Origin: Galeruca laticollis
Taxonomy: Eukaryota > Arthropoda > Insecta > Coleoptera > Chrysomelidae
Length of the DNA: 64,000 nucleotides
Direction of reading: 5' to 3'
Assembly (NCBI GenBank): GCA_963921935.1
Contig: OY998176.1
Location: 52,291,813-52,355,812, forward strand
A program made the position numbers and the translations under genes. How positions within the stretch are numbered: the first letter of the stretch is position 1; the number at the start of each line of letters is the position of its first letter. Below, piece by piece: positions 10,374 through 20,837 of the stretch. The notes below the pieces were generated by a model. That model was given only the letters and a program-made list of their open reading frames with translations. It searched no databases and was not told where the DNA came from.

Positions 10374-12202
10374 CTCCAAGAATTTAACGCACCACCAAAA
10401 AATAACCAAAAGTTTAAAGTGAATTTTTGTCTAAACTGCTTGTCCGATTTGAATAAATTTTTTTTTGAATGACAGGTTGAAACTTCCAGAGAGTTAGTGT
10501 ACTACTGTATTTGCATACAAACTTATTTTTGTATAAATGTATTGCAATGACAACCTAATTTTTTCATAAAATTTGTAACACCTTGTGGAGTTCAACAGTA
10601 ACAATATCAACTTTAAATTAAAATAAAACTGTAGCTTTATCTTTTTCTAACATTTTGTTTTTCAATTTACTCTATTATCTTGGCCACAACAAGAGAAAAT
10701 CAATTTTAGAGTATAACATGTTTTTTATTAAAATTTATTATCCAACTACAACAACGAAAAACAAATAAACAAAACGTAGAAAAAGTCAGTAGCGAGTATT
10801 TCCGCCTTTGGCAGAAATAACTGCTTGGCACCGACGGCCCATACTTTAAATAAGCGACCGTATATCATTTTGGTCAATTTCTTCCCATATTTCAATCAGT
10901 CGCCTCCCCACGTCTTCCAAGGTGTTCAAGTTCCATTCCTCTCGTAAGCTCCTCCCAAGAGTGTCCCAGAGATTCTCTATGGGATTTAAATCAAGGCTTC
11001 TAGCTGGCCATGCCATGGTATCGATGCCAACTTCCTCTAGATAATTCCTCACAACTCCAGCAACGTGAGGCCTGGCATTATCGTGCATCAACAAAAATCC
11101 TTGCCCTATATATGGCGCATATGACATTACATGTTGGTCTAAAACCTCCAATATGTACCTTTCAGCTGTAAGGCTTCCATTATTTATGACCACAAGTTCT
11201 GTGCGACCAGTCAAAGAAATACCTCCCCAGACCATCACAGATTCTCCTCCAAATAATGTGTTATTTGACAAATTACACTGAGCATATCTTGACTCATCCG
11301 TAAATAATACCTGTTGCCATTTCGCTTCTAACCAGTTACGATGTTCCATGGCAAAATTCAGCCTCGCTCTTCGATGATCTCTACTTAGAGCTGGCCCCCG
11401 AGCAGCAATTCTAGGTCTCAAATTGTGTTCTCGTAGTCGCTTTCGAGCTGTTTCACCACAAATTTGTACACCAGTAGCATCTCGAAGCCGTGTTTGAAGG
11501 GTCCGGGCTGTCCCGGTCTGCGACCATGACTTCCAGTGTCTCTATATCTTTGTATTACTCGTGAAACGGTTGTATGGTATACATTAAATCGTCTACTAAT
11601 TCTTCGGTAATTCCAGCCTTCCTCGAACAATATTAATGCTTGAGCCCATTCTTCGCCAGTAAGATTTCGTGTTTCACGTTGCACATTAATTAAAATAAAG
11701 GTTTTTACAAAAAAAAACGTGAGGGCTAACACTAAAAATACACTTCTATGAAATGCTTTTTGACACCTGTATTTAGCTAATGACAATTTACTGTAACATA
11801 GTTTTTCATAGCCTGCTACTCACTTTTATTATTATAAATTTCAATAAAAAACATGTTATGCTATAAAATTGATTTTCTCTTGTTGTGGCTAAGATAATAG
11901 AGTAAATCAAAAAACAAAATGTTACAAAAAGATAAAGCTTCAGTTTGATTCTAATTTTAAGTTGATATTGTTACTGTTGAACTCCACAGGGTGTTACAAA
12001 TTTTATGAAAAAATCAGGTTATCATTGCAACATCCCGTATTTATACAAAAATAAGTTTGTATGCAAATACAGTAGTACACTAACTATCTGGAAGTGTCAA
12101 CCTGTCATTCAAAAAAAAATCATTCAAATCGGACAAGCAGTTTAGACAAAAATTTACTTTAAACTTTTGGTTATTTTTTGGTGGTGTGTTAAATTCTTGG
12201 AG
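10374..12202 (-). mobile_element. Tc1 element with long terminal inverted repeats
   Basis: Terminal inverted repeats of about 365 bp (10374-10745 and 11835-12202) begin CTCCAAGAATTTAACGC. The element is flanked by TA at 10372-10373 and 12203-12204, the standard Tc1/mariner target duplication. It sits inside the Gypsy integrase frame: minus-strand integrase reads ALVDYYSKWY right of the element and resumes with a lysine-rich integrase segment left of it. It therefore inserted after the Gypsy element. Confidence 0.9.
10846..11700 (-). pseudogene. Tc1 transposase (DD34E), one frameshift
   Basis: The minus-strand frame from about 11700 gives the paired-like HTH (RETRNLTGEEWAQAL, RRISRRFNVYHTTVSRVIQ). 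A frameshift near 11520, in GRRPGQ, leads to the second frame (11421-10846) with the DDE domain. Catalytic residues are visible as FTDESR, LMHDNARPHVA and LDLNPIENLWD, with 34 residues between the second Asp and the Glu, as in classical Tc1. The start codon appears shifted out of frame (ATG at the GTGCAACGTG site is +1). Cut-and-paste transposase, inactive here. Confidence 0.88.
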
Positions 12203-12203
12203 T

Positions 12204-12620
12204 ATATACAGTATATATAGTATATATCTATACCATTTTGAATAGTAGTCAACCAAAGCTAGGTAACTCCTTCCTCTATAATCAAAGACATCTATACCAA
12301 CCTTCTCAAATGGCCAAATGGCAAGATTGGAATATTATGCGGAATTAGAGGTTCTTTTACATTTGATCCACTAAACTTTTCACATACTCTACATCTTGAG
12401 ATGTATTCTTCCACATCAAAGCTTAATTTAGGCCAATAAAATATTTGTCTAACCTTTTCTTGTTTTTTCCTATGCCAAAATGGGGTTTACGTGCTAAACT
12501 TAACATTTCTGATGTTAACGATGTAGGCACTACTATTTTATCTTTTAAGAATAACAGATCGTTGTTAAGGGTTATTTCATTTTTAATGGACCAGTATTGT
12601 CTAAGTTCATCAGGTACTTT
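12204..12620 (-). pseudogene. Gypsy integrase, N-terminal half
   Basis: Between the RNase H linker and the Tc1 element, the minus strand encodes the zinc-binding and early core region. Visible are a Cys-containing block (VCEKFSG, CRVCEK-like) and LALVDYYSKW with the first catalytic Asp, ending at a run of TATA that marks the Tc1 target. Several frame breaks are present. Confidence 0.65.
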
Positions 12621-13108
12621 CTAAATACTCGGAGGCCATCCCTCCAACACATATTCCTTCAAAGTGTTTAGAGCAGAATTTTTAAAAGCGTCCTGAAATT
12701 CTTTAATTCTATTTTTACTCATTGAAACTTCTGTTTTAAGACTATGGACCACCTCATTGTGTGTGTCGTCATTATTTACTGTATTGTTCAAGTAAGATCT
12801 TGATAGAAGATCTGCAACCAACATTAATTTTCCAGGTAGGTAGTTGAGGTCAACTTGATATTTCAGTAATTTTAGTTTAAGTCGTTGAAGACGAGCTGTA
12901 ACCTTATGCAAGTCTTTCTTTATTATCAAGATAGGTGGTCAGTGATCTGTATATATTTTGACTTTGTTATCATAAACAAACTGATGGAACTTTTCAAGTG
13001 AGAAACATATTGCTGAGTGTCTGTTAAATTCCGAGATGCAAACAAAACTGGCTCACCCCCTTGCATTAGACATGCTTCCAGTCCATTTTGAGAAGCATAT
13101 GCCTGCAT
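12621..13108 (-). pseudogene. Gypsy RNase H and connection region
   Basis: 13108-12926 reads ASQNGLEACLMQGGEPVLFASR and a TDTQ-containing segment, the RNase H start following the catalytic Asp (the preceding residue is lost at a break). 12929-12621 continues with LLKYQVDLNYLPGKLMLVADLLSR, the conserved end of the RNase H region, and a linker. A stop near 12930 divides them. Confidence 0.82.
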
Positions 13109-13151
13109 TTCTATTTGAATATTGGAATCAAATAATTTTAATGTAGGTGCA

Positions 13152-13451
13152 TTACTTACAAGACTTTAAATTATTAAAACAATTATCATGATCGATCGAC
13201 CAGTGCCACAGAACATTATTCCTTGTTAATTCACGAAGAAGTGAGGAAATATCTGAGATATGAGGTATAAATTTTGATAGATAGTTAATCATCCCTAAAA
13301 TTCCTAACAGCTCTCTTTTATTTTGTGCAGCTTTTAATTTAGCAATTGACTTCACCTGTTGTGGATCTGGACTTAGACCAGTTTCATTGAAGACCAACCC
13401 AATGTATTTCACCTGCCTTACCTTATATTGAAGTTTTACTTTTCCGCCCAA
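13152..13451 (-). pseudogene. Gypsy reverse transcriptase, C-terminal (thumb) part
   Basis: The frame reads KLQYKVRQVKYIGLVFNETG, SPDPQQVKSIAKLKAAQNKRE, LLGILGMINYLSKFIPHIS, the thumb and connection of Gypsy RT. The finger and palm, including the YxDD motif, are missing: the fold-back element at 13436-15240 occupies the position where roughly 900 bp of RT should be. Confidence 0.85.
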
Positions 13452-15240
13452 CCTATCTAATATGCGAGAAAAGTATTAGTTTGCCCCAAAAAAAGTTGGA
13501 ATTTTGAAATTTTTGTTTGAGTTATTTTTACGTTTTCCATCAACAACAAAACGAAAAAACGGTTTTTAGAAAAAATGAACGGTTTTAAAGATTAAAACTA
13601 CGTTTTCCGCATCCGTGGCCCTGAACAATATTCCATCATAAGATTGTTACTTGTATACACTTCGGGGGATGTATCATGCTAACAAACCGAAATTTCTCCA
13701 AAAATTTAGTACATCTGGATTTATAGGACCCGCTGTACTCGCTCTAGTCAACTGAAAATCAATAGGGTACATCTGTGAGACACCTTGAACAATATTCAAT
13801 CATAAAATTGATCAATCGTATACTCTCTGGAGGCTGTATCGTGCTAACAAACTGAAAATTCTCCAAAAATGACAAAAATTTGGTACTTCAAGTACCATAG
13901 CACCCGTTGTACTGGCTTTAGTAAGCTGAATCTCGATGGGGCTCATCTTTGAGACTCTCTGAATAATATCCAATCATAAATTTGGTCACTTGTATATACT
14001 CCGGAGGCTGTATCGTGCTAACAAACTGAAACTTCTCCAAAAATGAAAAAAAAAATCGTACTTAAAGTGGTGTAGTATATGTTGTATTGGCTCTGGTAAG
14101 CTGAAAATCAATAGGGTTCATTTGTGAGATGTCCTGAATAATATTCAATCATAAAATTGGTAACTTGTTGAACTCCGGAGGCTGTATCGTGCTAACGAGA
14201 CATGTAAGGAAAAGTGGCCGACGACAACGACGACGACGACATACACACATGATTTTTTTTCTAAAAACCGTTTTTTCGTGTTGTTGTTGATGGAAAACGT
14301 AAGAATAACTCAAAAAAAAATTCAAAATCCTAACTTTTTTTGGGGTAAACCAATACTTTTCTCGCATATTAGATAGGTTGGACGGAAAAGTAAAAATCAT
14401 GTGTGTATGTCGTCGTCGTCGTTGTCATCGGCCACTTTTCCTTACATGTCTTGTTAGCATGATACAGCCTCCGGAGTGCAATAAGTCACCAATTTTATGA
14501 TGGAATATTGTGAAGAACATGTCACAGATGAACCCTATTAATTTTCAGCTCACCAGAGCCAGTACAACGGGTGCTATGGTACGTGAAGTACGACATTTTG
14601 TCATTTTTTGAGAAATTTCAGTTTGTTAGCACGATACAGTCTCTGGAGTTCAACAAGTCAACAATTTTATGATCAAGTATTATTCAGAGCGTCTCAAAGA
14701 TGAACCCATTTAATATTCAGCTCACTAAAGCTAGTACAACGGGTGCTATGGTACTTGAAGTACCAAATTTTCGTAATTTTTAGAGAATTTTCAGTTTGTT
14801 AGCACGATACAGCCTCCGTAGTATATATAAGTGACCAATTTTATGATTGGAAATTATTCAGATCATCTCAAAGATAAATCCTGTTGATATTCAGCTCACT
14901 AAAGCTAGTACAACGGGTGCTATGGTACTTGAAGTACCAAATTATTGTCATTTTTGGAGAATTTTCAGTTTGTTAGCACGATACAGCCTCAAAAGAGTAT
15001 ACGATTGATCAATTTTATGTGTGAATATTTTTCAAGGTGTCTCACAGATGTACCCTATTATTTTCAGTTGACTAAAGCGGGTTCTATAAACCCAGATATA
15101 CTATATTTTTGGTAATTTTTGGAGAAATTTCGGTTTGTTAGCACGATACATTCCCCTGAAGTGTATACTAGTAACAATTTTATGATAGAATATTGTTCAG
15201 GGCTACAGATGCGGAACAGTTAGTTTTAATCTTTAAATCC
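13436..15240. mobile_element. Fold-back element with tandem-repeat arms
   Basis: A left arm of about 165-178 bp direct repeats (units start near 13626, 13791, 13968 and 14136, each with a form of GTATCGTGCTAACAAACTGA) is mirrored by an inverted arm at 14401-15240. A spacer of about 150 bp at 14243-14400 (ending with GGTTGGACGGAAAAG) recurs in reverse at 13436-13580. A short CGA-trinucleotide run borders the spacer. No coding frame. Copies of one arm with spacer recur at 21752-22345 and 24357-24890. Confidence 0.85.
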
Positions 15241-15263
15241 GTTTATTTCACATGCATTACGCC

Positions 15264-15527
15264 CTAGAATTGGCATACTATTTGTGTCAAAAAGAATGCA
15301 TTTAACATGCCAGATATTGTTATTAACATTGCATATAAGAACAGTATAACCTTATAACCTACTGCATGTCGCTTCTCATTGAAATAACTTTCAATTGTTA
15401 TATTATTTGCTTTTTTGATTGAAGGCTTATGTTTAAATTTAATTTTGTTAAAAATATTTATGGGCAATATGTTACAATCTGCCCCTATGTCTAACTTAAA
15501 CAATATGTTGTAATTTTCAATTAACAC
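15264..15527 (-). pseudogene. Gypsy aspartic protease
   Basis: Read on the minus strand, NYNILFKLDIGADCNILP contains the D-I-G variant of the retroviral-type D-T/S-G active site. The following segment fits the flap and C-terminal strand. The frame ends 24 bp before the fold-back insertion. It would process Gag-Pol of the Gypsy element. Confidence 0.78.
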
Positions 15528-15599
15528 ATTTTGTGTCTATACATTAGTATTACAATCATTACCTTGAATAGAGTCCACAAAGAAATCAATTACTTCAAA

Positions 15600-16320
15600 T
15601 ACAATCTCATTTACCGTTTTATTGTTATTTTCCAAAGCTTTGAAACATCCAAGTGCGAGTGATTCATCCTGCCACAAGTGTTGCATTTCTATCCATATGC
15701 TGGGCAATTACCTGCTCCATGGATGATACCACATATTTTACACTGATACGCTTGACTGTTATTACCATGATAATCCACAAATGTGGTTTTAGACGGTCTT
15801 GTACCACTACTTTTAACCATATCAACGTTGCTATTAAACTCTACAGCTGTCTACTGTTTTCCTGAGTGTTAATTCTGGGCCCCTTAAAAGCCTCTCATGT
15901 AATGCTTCATCATTAATTGAGATTACGATTCTATCTCGTAGCAGTGATTCTTCTTGGCCCTCAAAATTACAACTCTTCGCTAGTTTTTGTAAATCATTGT
16001 AAAAGGAATCGAACGGCTCTCCTGGATTTTGCGATCTTGTGAAAAATTTATGTCTCTCTATAACAATATTTATTCTGTGCTTCACATAGTTTCGAAGGTA
16101 TTGTACAATGTCTTCAGGGTTAGCGTGGTTTCATCTAACTTAAAATTATTGTAGACATCAAACGCTTGTTCTCCAATGCAGTTCAAAAACATTGCCACTT
16201 TACGGGCCTCCGGTACCGCTATATTATCGGTAGCCAATCCAATTTTCGTCTAAATTTGTTCCAGCGTTCTCTGCTGAATTCATATCAGTTGGCGGTTTGA
16301 ACGATTCCATCTTTGAATTA
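15600..16320 (-). pseudogene. Gypsy gag with zinc knuckles
   Basis: 15834-16085 encodes a capsid-like segment (ERHKFFTRSQNPGEPFDSFY, DRIVISINDEALHERLL), the retrotransposon gag pattern. About 15640-15800 adds two Cys-rich knuckles (CKICGIIHGAGNC and KCNTCGRMNH). Stops and at least one frameshift interrupt it. It lies directly downstream of the primer-binding site, as expected. Confidence 0.82.
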
Positions 16321-16352
16321 TTTCTACCTTTAAGCCAAAATTATTCTCTTGA

Positions 16353-16364
16353 CTTCTGACACCA
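16353..16364 (-). other. Primer-binding site of the Gypsy element
   Basis: TGGTGTCAGAAG on the minus strand directly follows the LTR end (...CAATACA). It is complementary to a tRNA 3' end of the CTTCTGACACCA type, probably a tRNA-Leu. Confidence 0.7.
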
Positions 16365-16472
16365 TGTATTGCTTTGGTTTTGTTCATTTATTAATAATCT
16401 TACTGTTTGTTAAATGATGATTATAGGTAGATAACATAACTTCATTTTTTAATGACGTTTCTTATTTTTGTA

Positions 16473-17260
16473 CCTCCGTCTGGTCTGGACTACATGTCAC
16501 ACAGTCTACCACGACCTGCGACTTAAATTCACGTAATACTCTTTTCCTTCCCATCTCTCGGAATAAAAACAATGAAATCCAACACTAGTAAGTCTCCTCG
16601 GCTCTTTCACTGTCGATTATATAATCTGCACTCACAGATTATAAACCCTCATAGAAGAACGAATGCTTTATAGGTGATTTCATGCCATGACCCTCTACTT
16701 TTCTACTAAATCCAATAAAAATCCTATCAACCATCTTCACTTACCGCGGTTTTAAAAAAGCCGTTTGGGATCCCTTCGCAAATCACGTCTCTTCTAACTT
16801 TCCAGAACCCGTCAACTGACGATCTAGATAAACACGCAGAGGAATTCCAATCCCTCATAATCCATGCCCAATACATCGCCGACCCTTAACTACCATAAAC
16901 ACATATTGCTATTCTTCACAAAACCTGTCAGAAAAGACAGTTATACAGGTTCTTTGTCCGCATTAGAGATCTCACAGTCAAGACACAATGGAACGTCTAA
17001 ACGCCCAGGTCAGGTTCGAAATCAATGCTGAAAAGCAGAGAAAATGGAAGGCTGATGCTGCTGATCTGGACTACAGACACATCTCGAAGTGCACGGACCG
17101 AAAACAAACGAAGACAAAGCCACCGCCTTCGAAAATAACATACAGACTGTCTTTACACCATCTCAAGAACTTTGTGATTGAAACAGACCTCCTTACCCGA
17201 AATATTACTCAGAGCCCACACGTCTATATCCCCCTAAATGAAAAGTAACCACCTCTTTCA
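16473..17260 (+). pseudogene. Jockey-like LINE fragment, right half
   Basis: Frames around 16790-17250 read STDDLDKHAEEFQSL and, after breaks, VKTQWN followed by LNAQVRFEINAEKQRKWKAD. This is the linker between endonuclease and reverse transcriptase of Jockey/R1-type LINEs. The segment ends before the RT core. Together with 7954-8371 it is probably the target of the Gypsy insertion. Confidence 0.55.
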
Positions 17261-17439
17261 CAGTCTACAATTGAAGGAGTTCAGCAGATTTGCCGATCGG
17301 GGAGAAACAGTGCCCCATGGCACAACGGAATTTCTAGACAGGCACTTATAAAACCAACCAGAAGAGGTCTTCCCCCGCTCTCGCCCTACTGAACGTCTAT
17401 CTATCATTTTCATACTTCCTCGATGATGGAAATCAGCTA

Positions 17440-18736
17440 ATGCTTTATCGCGCATTACAAAAGAATCAACAATCATCAGACAAAAGACTTGTATCATTAA
17501 ACTTTTTTATCGACAATGAGAAACTTATTAGAGTCGGACGGAGACTATCCCATTCCCTTGTTTCTTATGAACAAAAACACCCCATTCTACTGCCTGCTCA
17601 TTGTCATCTCACTAGCTTGATATTACAAAGAGAACATATACATTTAGGACACAGTGGCCCTCAAAATGTATTAGCCAATAACCGTTTACAATTCTGGCCC
17701 ATTGACGGCCTGCGCGAAATCAAGCGCATCATTAATAAATGTCTAATGTGCCACAGGTTCAAGGCCATAACCGTCCAGTAAATCATGTCTGATTCACCTG
17801 CAAGTCGTGTAACACCTTCCCGTCCCTTCCAGAGGACCGGAATCGATTTCGCCGGTCCATTTTCGATTAAATCATCTCATCTGAAGCGAGCCCTGATAAC
17901 AAAATCTTATATAGCCCTATTCGTATGTTTCTGCACTAAAGCCATTCATTTGGATTAGTCTCGAATTTATCCACAGATTCCTTCATAGCTTCATTGAAAC
18001 GTTTCGCGTCTAGACGAGGACTTCCATCCGTAATTTATAGCGATAACGGCACGAATTCTGTTGGTGCTAATCATTATCTTACTGAAGTATCTCAATTCCT
18101 GACAAAGAATTTTTCTCGCAAATATGATTACTCAATTTCCTCCTCAATAAAATGGAAATTCATACCCCCAGATCCCCGCATTGGGGTGGTCTCTGGGAAG
18201 CCGGAGTCAAAAGCGTTGAAACTCATTTGATAAAATTACTTGCTACCTAAGCTTCTACTTTCGAACAATTCAGCACCATATTAATCCAGATAGAAGCCGT
18301 ACTCAATTCACGACCCTTACATCCCCTTTCAGCTGACCCTACTGACTTACTCCCCTTAACACCAGGTCATTTTCTCATAGGAGCACCCCTAATGTCACTA
18401 CCAGACAAATATTTATCTTCACTGCCTACAAACAGACTAAAATTTTGGCAACAATGTACTCATATTCAACAAAACTTTTGGAAAAGGTGGTCGGTCGACT
18501 ACCTCAATCAATTGCAAAACCGTCTCAAATGGACTACCCCATCTAAAGATCTCACCATAGGAACTACGGTCTTAGTCAAATATGACGTCTCCCCTTTATT
18601 AAAAGGTATAATAAACGTTACAGTTGGTAAAGATGGTAGAATCCGCTCAGTCTAAGTCAAAACAGCTTCAGGTATTTACACTCGACCAATTGTAAAAATC
18701 ATTCAATTACCTATGCCGGACTCACCCGAAACATAG
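17440..18736 (+). pseudogene. BEL/Pao integrase and C-terminal domain
   Basis: 17440-17781 carries the zinc-binding region (EHIHLGHSGPQNVLANNR, INKCLMCHRF). 17800-18230 is a broken integrase core (GIDFAGPFSIKSS with catalytic Asp, VIYSDNGTN with the second). 18392-18730 is the DUF5641-type tail (FWQQCTHIQQNFWKRWSVDY, LKWTTPSKDL, TRPIVKIIQLPMP). At least three stops occur. The 5' part of the element is absent and sequence of other origin lies to the left. Confidence 0.85.
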
Positions 18737-19315
18737 ACAACAAGCCTATAAATAAAAAAAAGGAAAGTAATTTGTGTACCTTCTAGCCGCAACAGAGCGA
18801 CTCTCTTTTGCATAAAACAACTTGTACAAACAATCTCATTACCTCAAAGGTCTTTTGCATATTTACTTCATATTAGTGGTATTACATTACCTGTACTTAT
18901 ACGATCATGCTAATTCATTAATTAATCACACATCACTTTCTCAACCATTAAATATTACACACTTACACTCACTCTCATCATACAACTCATTCCTCCGCGT
19001 AAAAAGGGAGTAGCACAAGCTACACTGGAGTTTTCACGTTCTCCGAGGAAAAACGTTCCCTTTCTTGCCCAGCACTATTCATTCTGTTAAACAAAACACC
19101 GGAAAATTACCCAGATGAGTTTTTCCATGGAATTTCACATCCCTTCATAACTTGGTCCCCCTTTTTGTTTACATATGCCCGATGTTCCTGGACCGTTACT
19201 CCTAAAACAAACTGGTACCACAATTGATTTAACCTAGAGTCGTCGCTTGGTGTGACGTAAGTCGTTAGGCCCCAATCAGACCGGGTAAGCCTCTGCCGGT
19301 GACGGATTGCGCTGG

Positions 19316-19323
19316 TATATAAA
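19316..19323 (+). promoter_or_regulatory. TATA box in the BEL/Pao LTR
   Basis: TATATAAA after a GC-richer upstream block (CCGGGTAAGCCTCTGCCGG), followed about 30 bp later by a C/T-rich stretch. This is the usual layout of an LTR promoter. Predicted by position only. Confidence 0.45.
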
Positions 19324-19431
19324 TCCAGTAGGCCCGAAAAAACTGCCGCTTCACCCTTTACATTCTCTTATTCTTTCATCTCTTCCTCTCATAGTACATA
19401 CATTCATTCGTCCCCTTAACACCTCTAGCAT

Positions 19432-19845
19432 ATTTCTAGAGGATTTGTCTTACATACATTCTTAACCTTTATAAACCCTAGCATATCTCTAGAGTACATA
19501 CATTCATTCGTATCCTTAACACCTCTAGCATATTTCTAGAGGACTTATCTTACATACATTCTTAACCTTAAAAAACTCTAACATATTTCTAGAGTACATA
19601 CATTCATTCGTAACCTAAACACCTCTAGCATAATTCTAGAGGACTTAACTTATATACATTTTTAACCTTAAACAACTCTAGCATATTTCTAGAGTACATA
19701 CATTCATTTTTACCCTTAACACCTCTAGCATATTTCTAGAGGACTTACATTCATTCGTAGCCTTAACACCTCTAGCATATGTATAAAGGACTTACTTATT
19801 ACATACATTATTACCCTTAAAAAACCCTAGCATATTTCTAGAGTA
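19432..19845. repeat. Tandem array of CTCTAG palindromes
   Basis: At least nine copies of the hairpin motif CTCTAGCATATTTCTAGAG occur at about 19432, 19476, 19522, 19576, 19622, 19676, 19722, 19770 (degenerate) and 19826. Two versions alternate: one with an extra CC/GG pair and one without, giving a higher-order unit of about 90-100 bp. Spacers share TACATACATTCATTCGT and TTAACC. Confidence 0.9.
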
Positions 19846-19879
19846 CTTGTTTAACCATTTACTTCATATTATTTATAAT

Positions 19880-19990
19880 CCTGACGTTAGAGCCCTTACA
19901 ACACTCTGACATCAACATTAAATTATTCTTTATAATCCTTACGTTAGAGCCCTTACAACACTCTGACAACAACATTAGATTATTCTTTAC
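19880..19990. repeat. Two-copy tandem repeat (about 55 bp)
   Basis: Two adjacent copies of a unit containing CGTTAGAGCCCTTACAACAC and ending in an AT-rich TTATTCTTTA, with a few differences. Confidence 0.8.
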
Positions 19991-20033
19991 ATTTCCTATA
20001 CATTTACTTATATGAAATTAACTGTCTCGACCC

Positions 20034-20374
20034 TTACTTCGTGGAATCTGCTCATATAAACTCAAATGTCTAGAATGTAATGCTGTCTATTTGGGTCAGA
20101 CCCTTAGGAATTTTGAAATCCGATACAGTGAACACTTACGAGCATACAGATTAAAACAACCAGATAAATCCCACTACGCAAAACATCTACTTGATACCAA
20201 TCATTCATTGACACCTAACACAAAACTAGAAGTGCTGCATATTTGTGAAACAAGAACTGGATTTCCTTGAAGAATTGGAAATTAGAAGACATTTAAGAAA
20301 CCCACAATATGAAGTTGTCTATGAACAGTTAAATCTAGGGAATTCTCCACTAATAAACTGTCTTCTTAAGTGAT
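20034..20374 (+). pseudogene. Penelope GIY-YIG endonuclease domain
   Basis: The frame reads LRGICSYKLKCLECNAVYLG, then QTLRNFEIRYSEHLRAYR: the CxxC zinc-like pair plus the Y-L-G-Q-T and R-x-x-E-H motifs of the GIY-YIG nuclease used by Penelope-like retroelements to nick target DNA. The first Tyr of GIY is Cys here (GICS), unless the following Tyr substitutes. The frame stops at 20268-20270. A +1 shift restores ELDFLEELEIRRH through to a stop at 20372-20374. Inactive. Confidence 0.85.
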
Positions 20375-20630
20375 AATTGTAAAGATCAGCAGATATAGTT
20401 TTCCTGGTTTTCTATATCATTGCACAGTTATACTGATCTTAATTGGAAAAATGATATCCAGGATATCACCATAGGGCTAATAATATCTAAGCTTAAATAT
20501 TTGTAATATCACATCTTCTTCTTTTTTCTATAAACATATATTAAGCCAATCACAAGTTAGTTTACTTCTTGGTCTAGCCAAAAATAACTACTAAACATCA
20601 GGTAGGCATAAAATGAAATGTTACTTCTGT

Positions 20631-20680
20631 CATTCTGACGATGATATTGATTTATCGAAATAATTGTCAATTTTTTAGAA
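20631..20680 (+). ncRNA. Candidate hammerhead ribozyme of the Penelope-like element
   Basis: CTGACGA (20635-20641) is followed by a stem GATA/TATC (20643-20646 with 20653-20656), GAAA (20657-20660), a minimal stem III, and a GTC cleavage triplet (20666-20668). Stem I can pair ATT with AAT and, after an internal loop, TTCT with AGAA. Hammerheads with very short stem III are known from Penelope-like elements. A stray U before stem II and the weak stem I lower confidence. Confidence 0.45.
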
Positions 20681-20837
20681 TTTTCAATAACTTGTATTAT
20701 ATTGTGGAATTAACTAGAAACCGTGAGTTTCATTTAAAACACTATTATTTACTTGAATATTTATATTTACACTCACTCACTTTCATTCGCATTATGTCCC
20801 AAATACTAATACTCTAAACCTAGAACCTAATCAAACT

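Larger units (their letters stand above)
8372..16472 (-). mobile_element. Gypsy-type LTR retrotransposon, minus strand, nested insertions
   Basis: The repeat starting TGTATTGCTTTGGTTTTG occurs at 8372 and 16365. Read on the minus strand the order is truncated 5' LTR (16365-16472), primer-binding site (16353-16364), gag, protease, RT, RNase H, integrase, polypurine tract (9521-9531), then complete 3' LTR (8372-9520). A Tc1 element (10374-12202) interrupts integrase and a fold-back element (13436-15240) replaces the front of RT. Every gene carries stops or frameshifts. The 5' LTR is cut after about 108 bp, so no target-site duplication can be checked. Confidence 0.88.
18737..20000 (+). repeat. 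BEL/Pao 3' untranslated region and LTR
   Basis: Non-coding C/T-rich sequence follows the pol end. It holds a TATA-type promoter (19316-19323), the palindromic tandem array (19432-19845) and a duplicated unit (about 19880-19990). The left LTR border is unclear; purine-rich AAAAAGGAAAG at 18757 and AAAAAGGGAG at 19001 are both possible polypurine tracts. There is no second LTR in the window for comparison. Confidence 0.55.
20014..20743 (+). mobile_element. Penelope-like element fragment (GIY-YIG end)
   Basis: It begins GAAATTAACTGTCTCG and ends TTTAAAACACT. Exactly the same two ends, without the middle, form a 77-bp insertion at 35041-35117, which defines the borders here. ATTTACTT occurs a few bases outside each end (20002 and 20746), a possible weak target duplication. 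It contains the GIY-YIG domain and a candidate hammerhead ribozyme; the upstream reverse transcriptase is missing. Confidence 0.75.

Noticed and set aside
19432..19845. CRISPR array
   Set aside because: Repeats are palindromic and degenerate with similar spacers, lie in an LTR retrotransposon, and the genome is eukaryotic.
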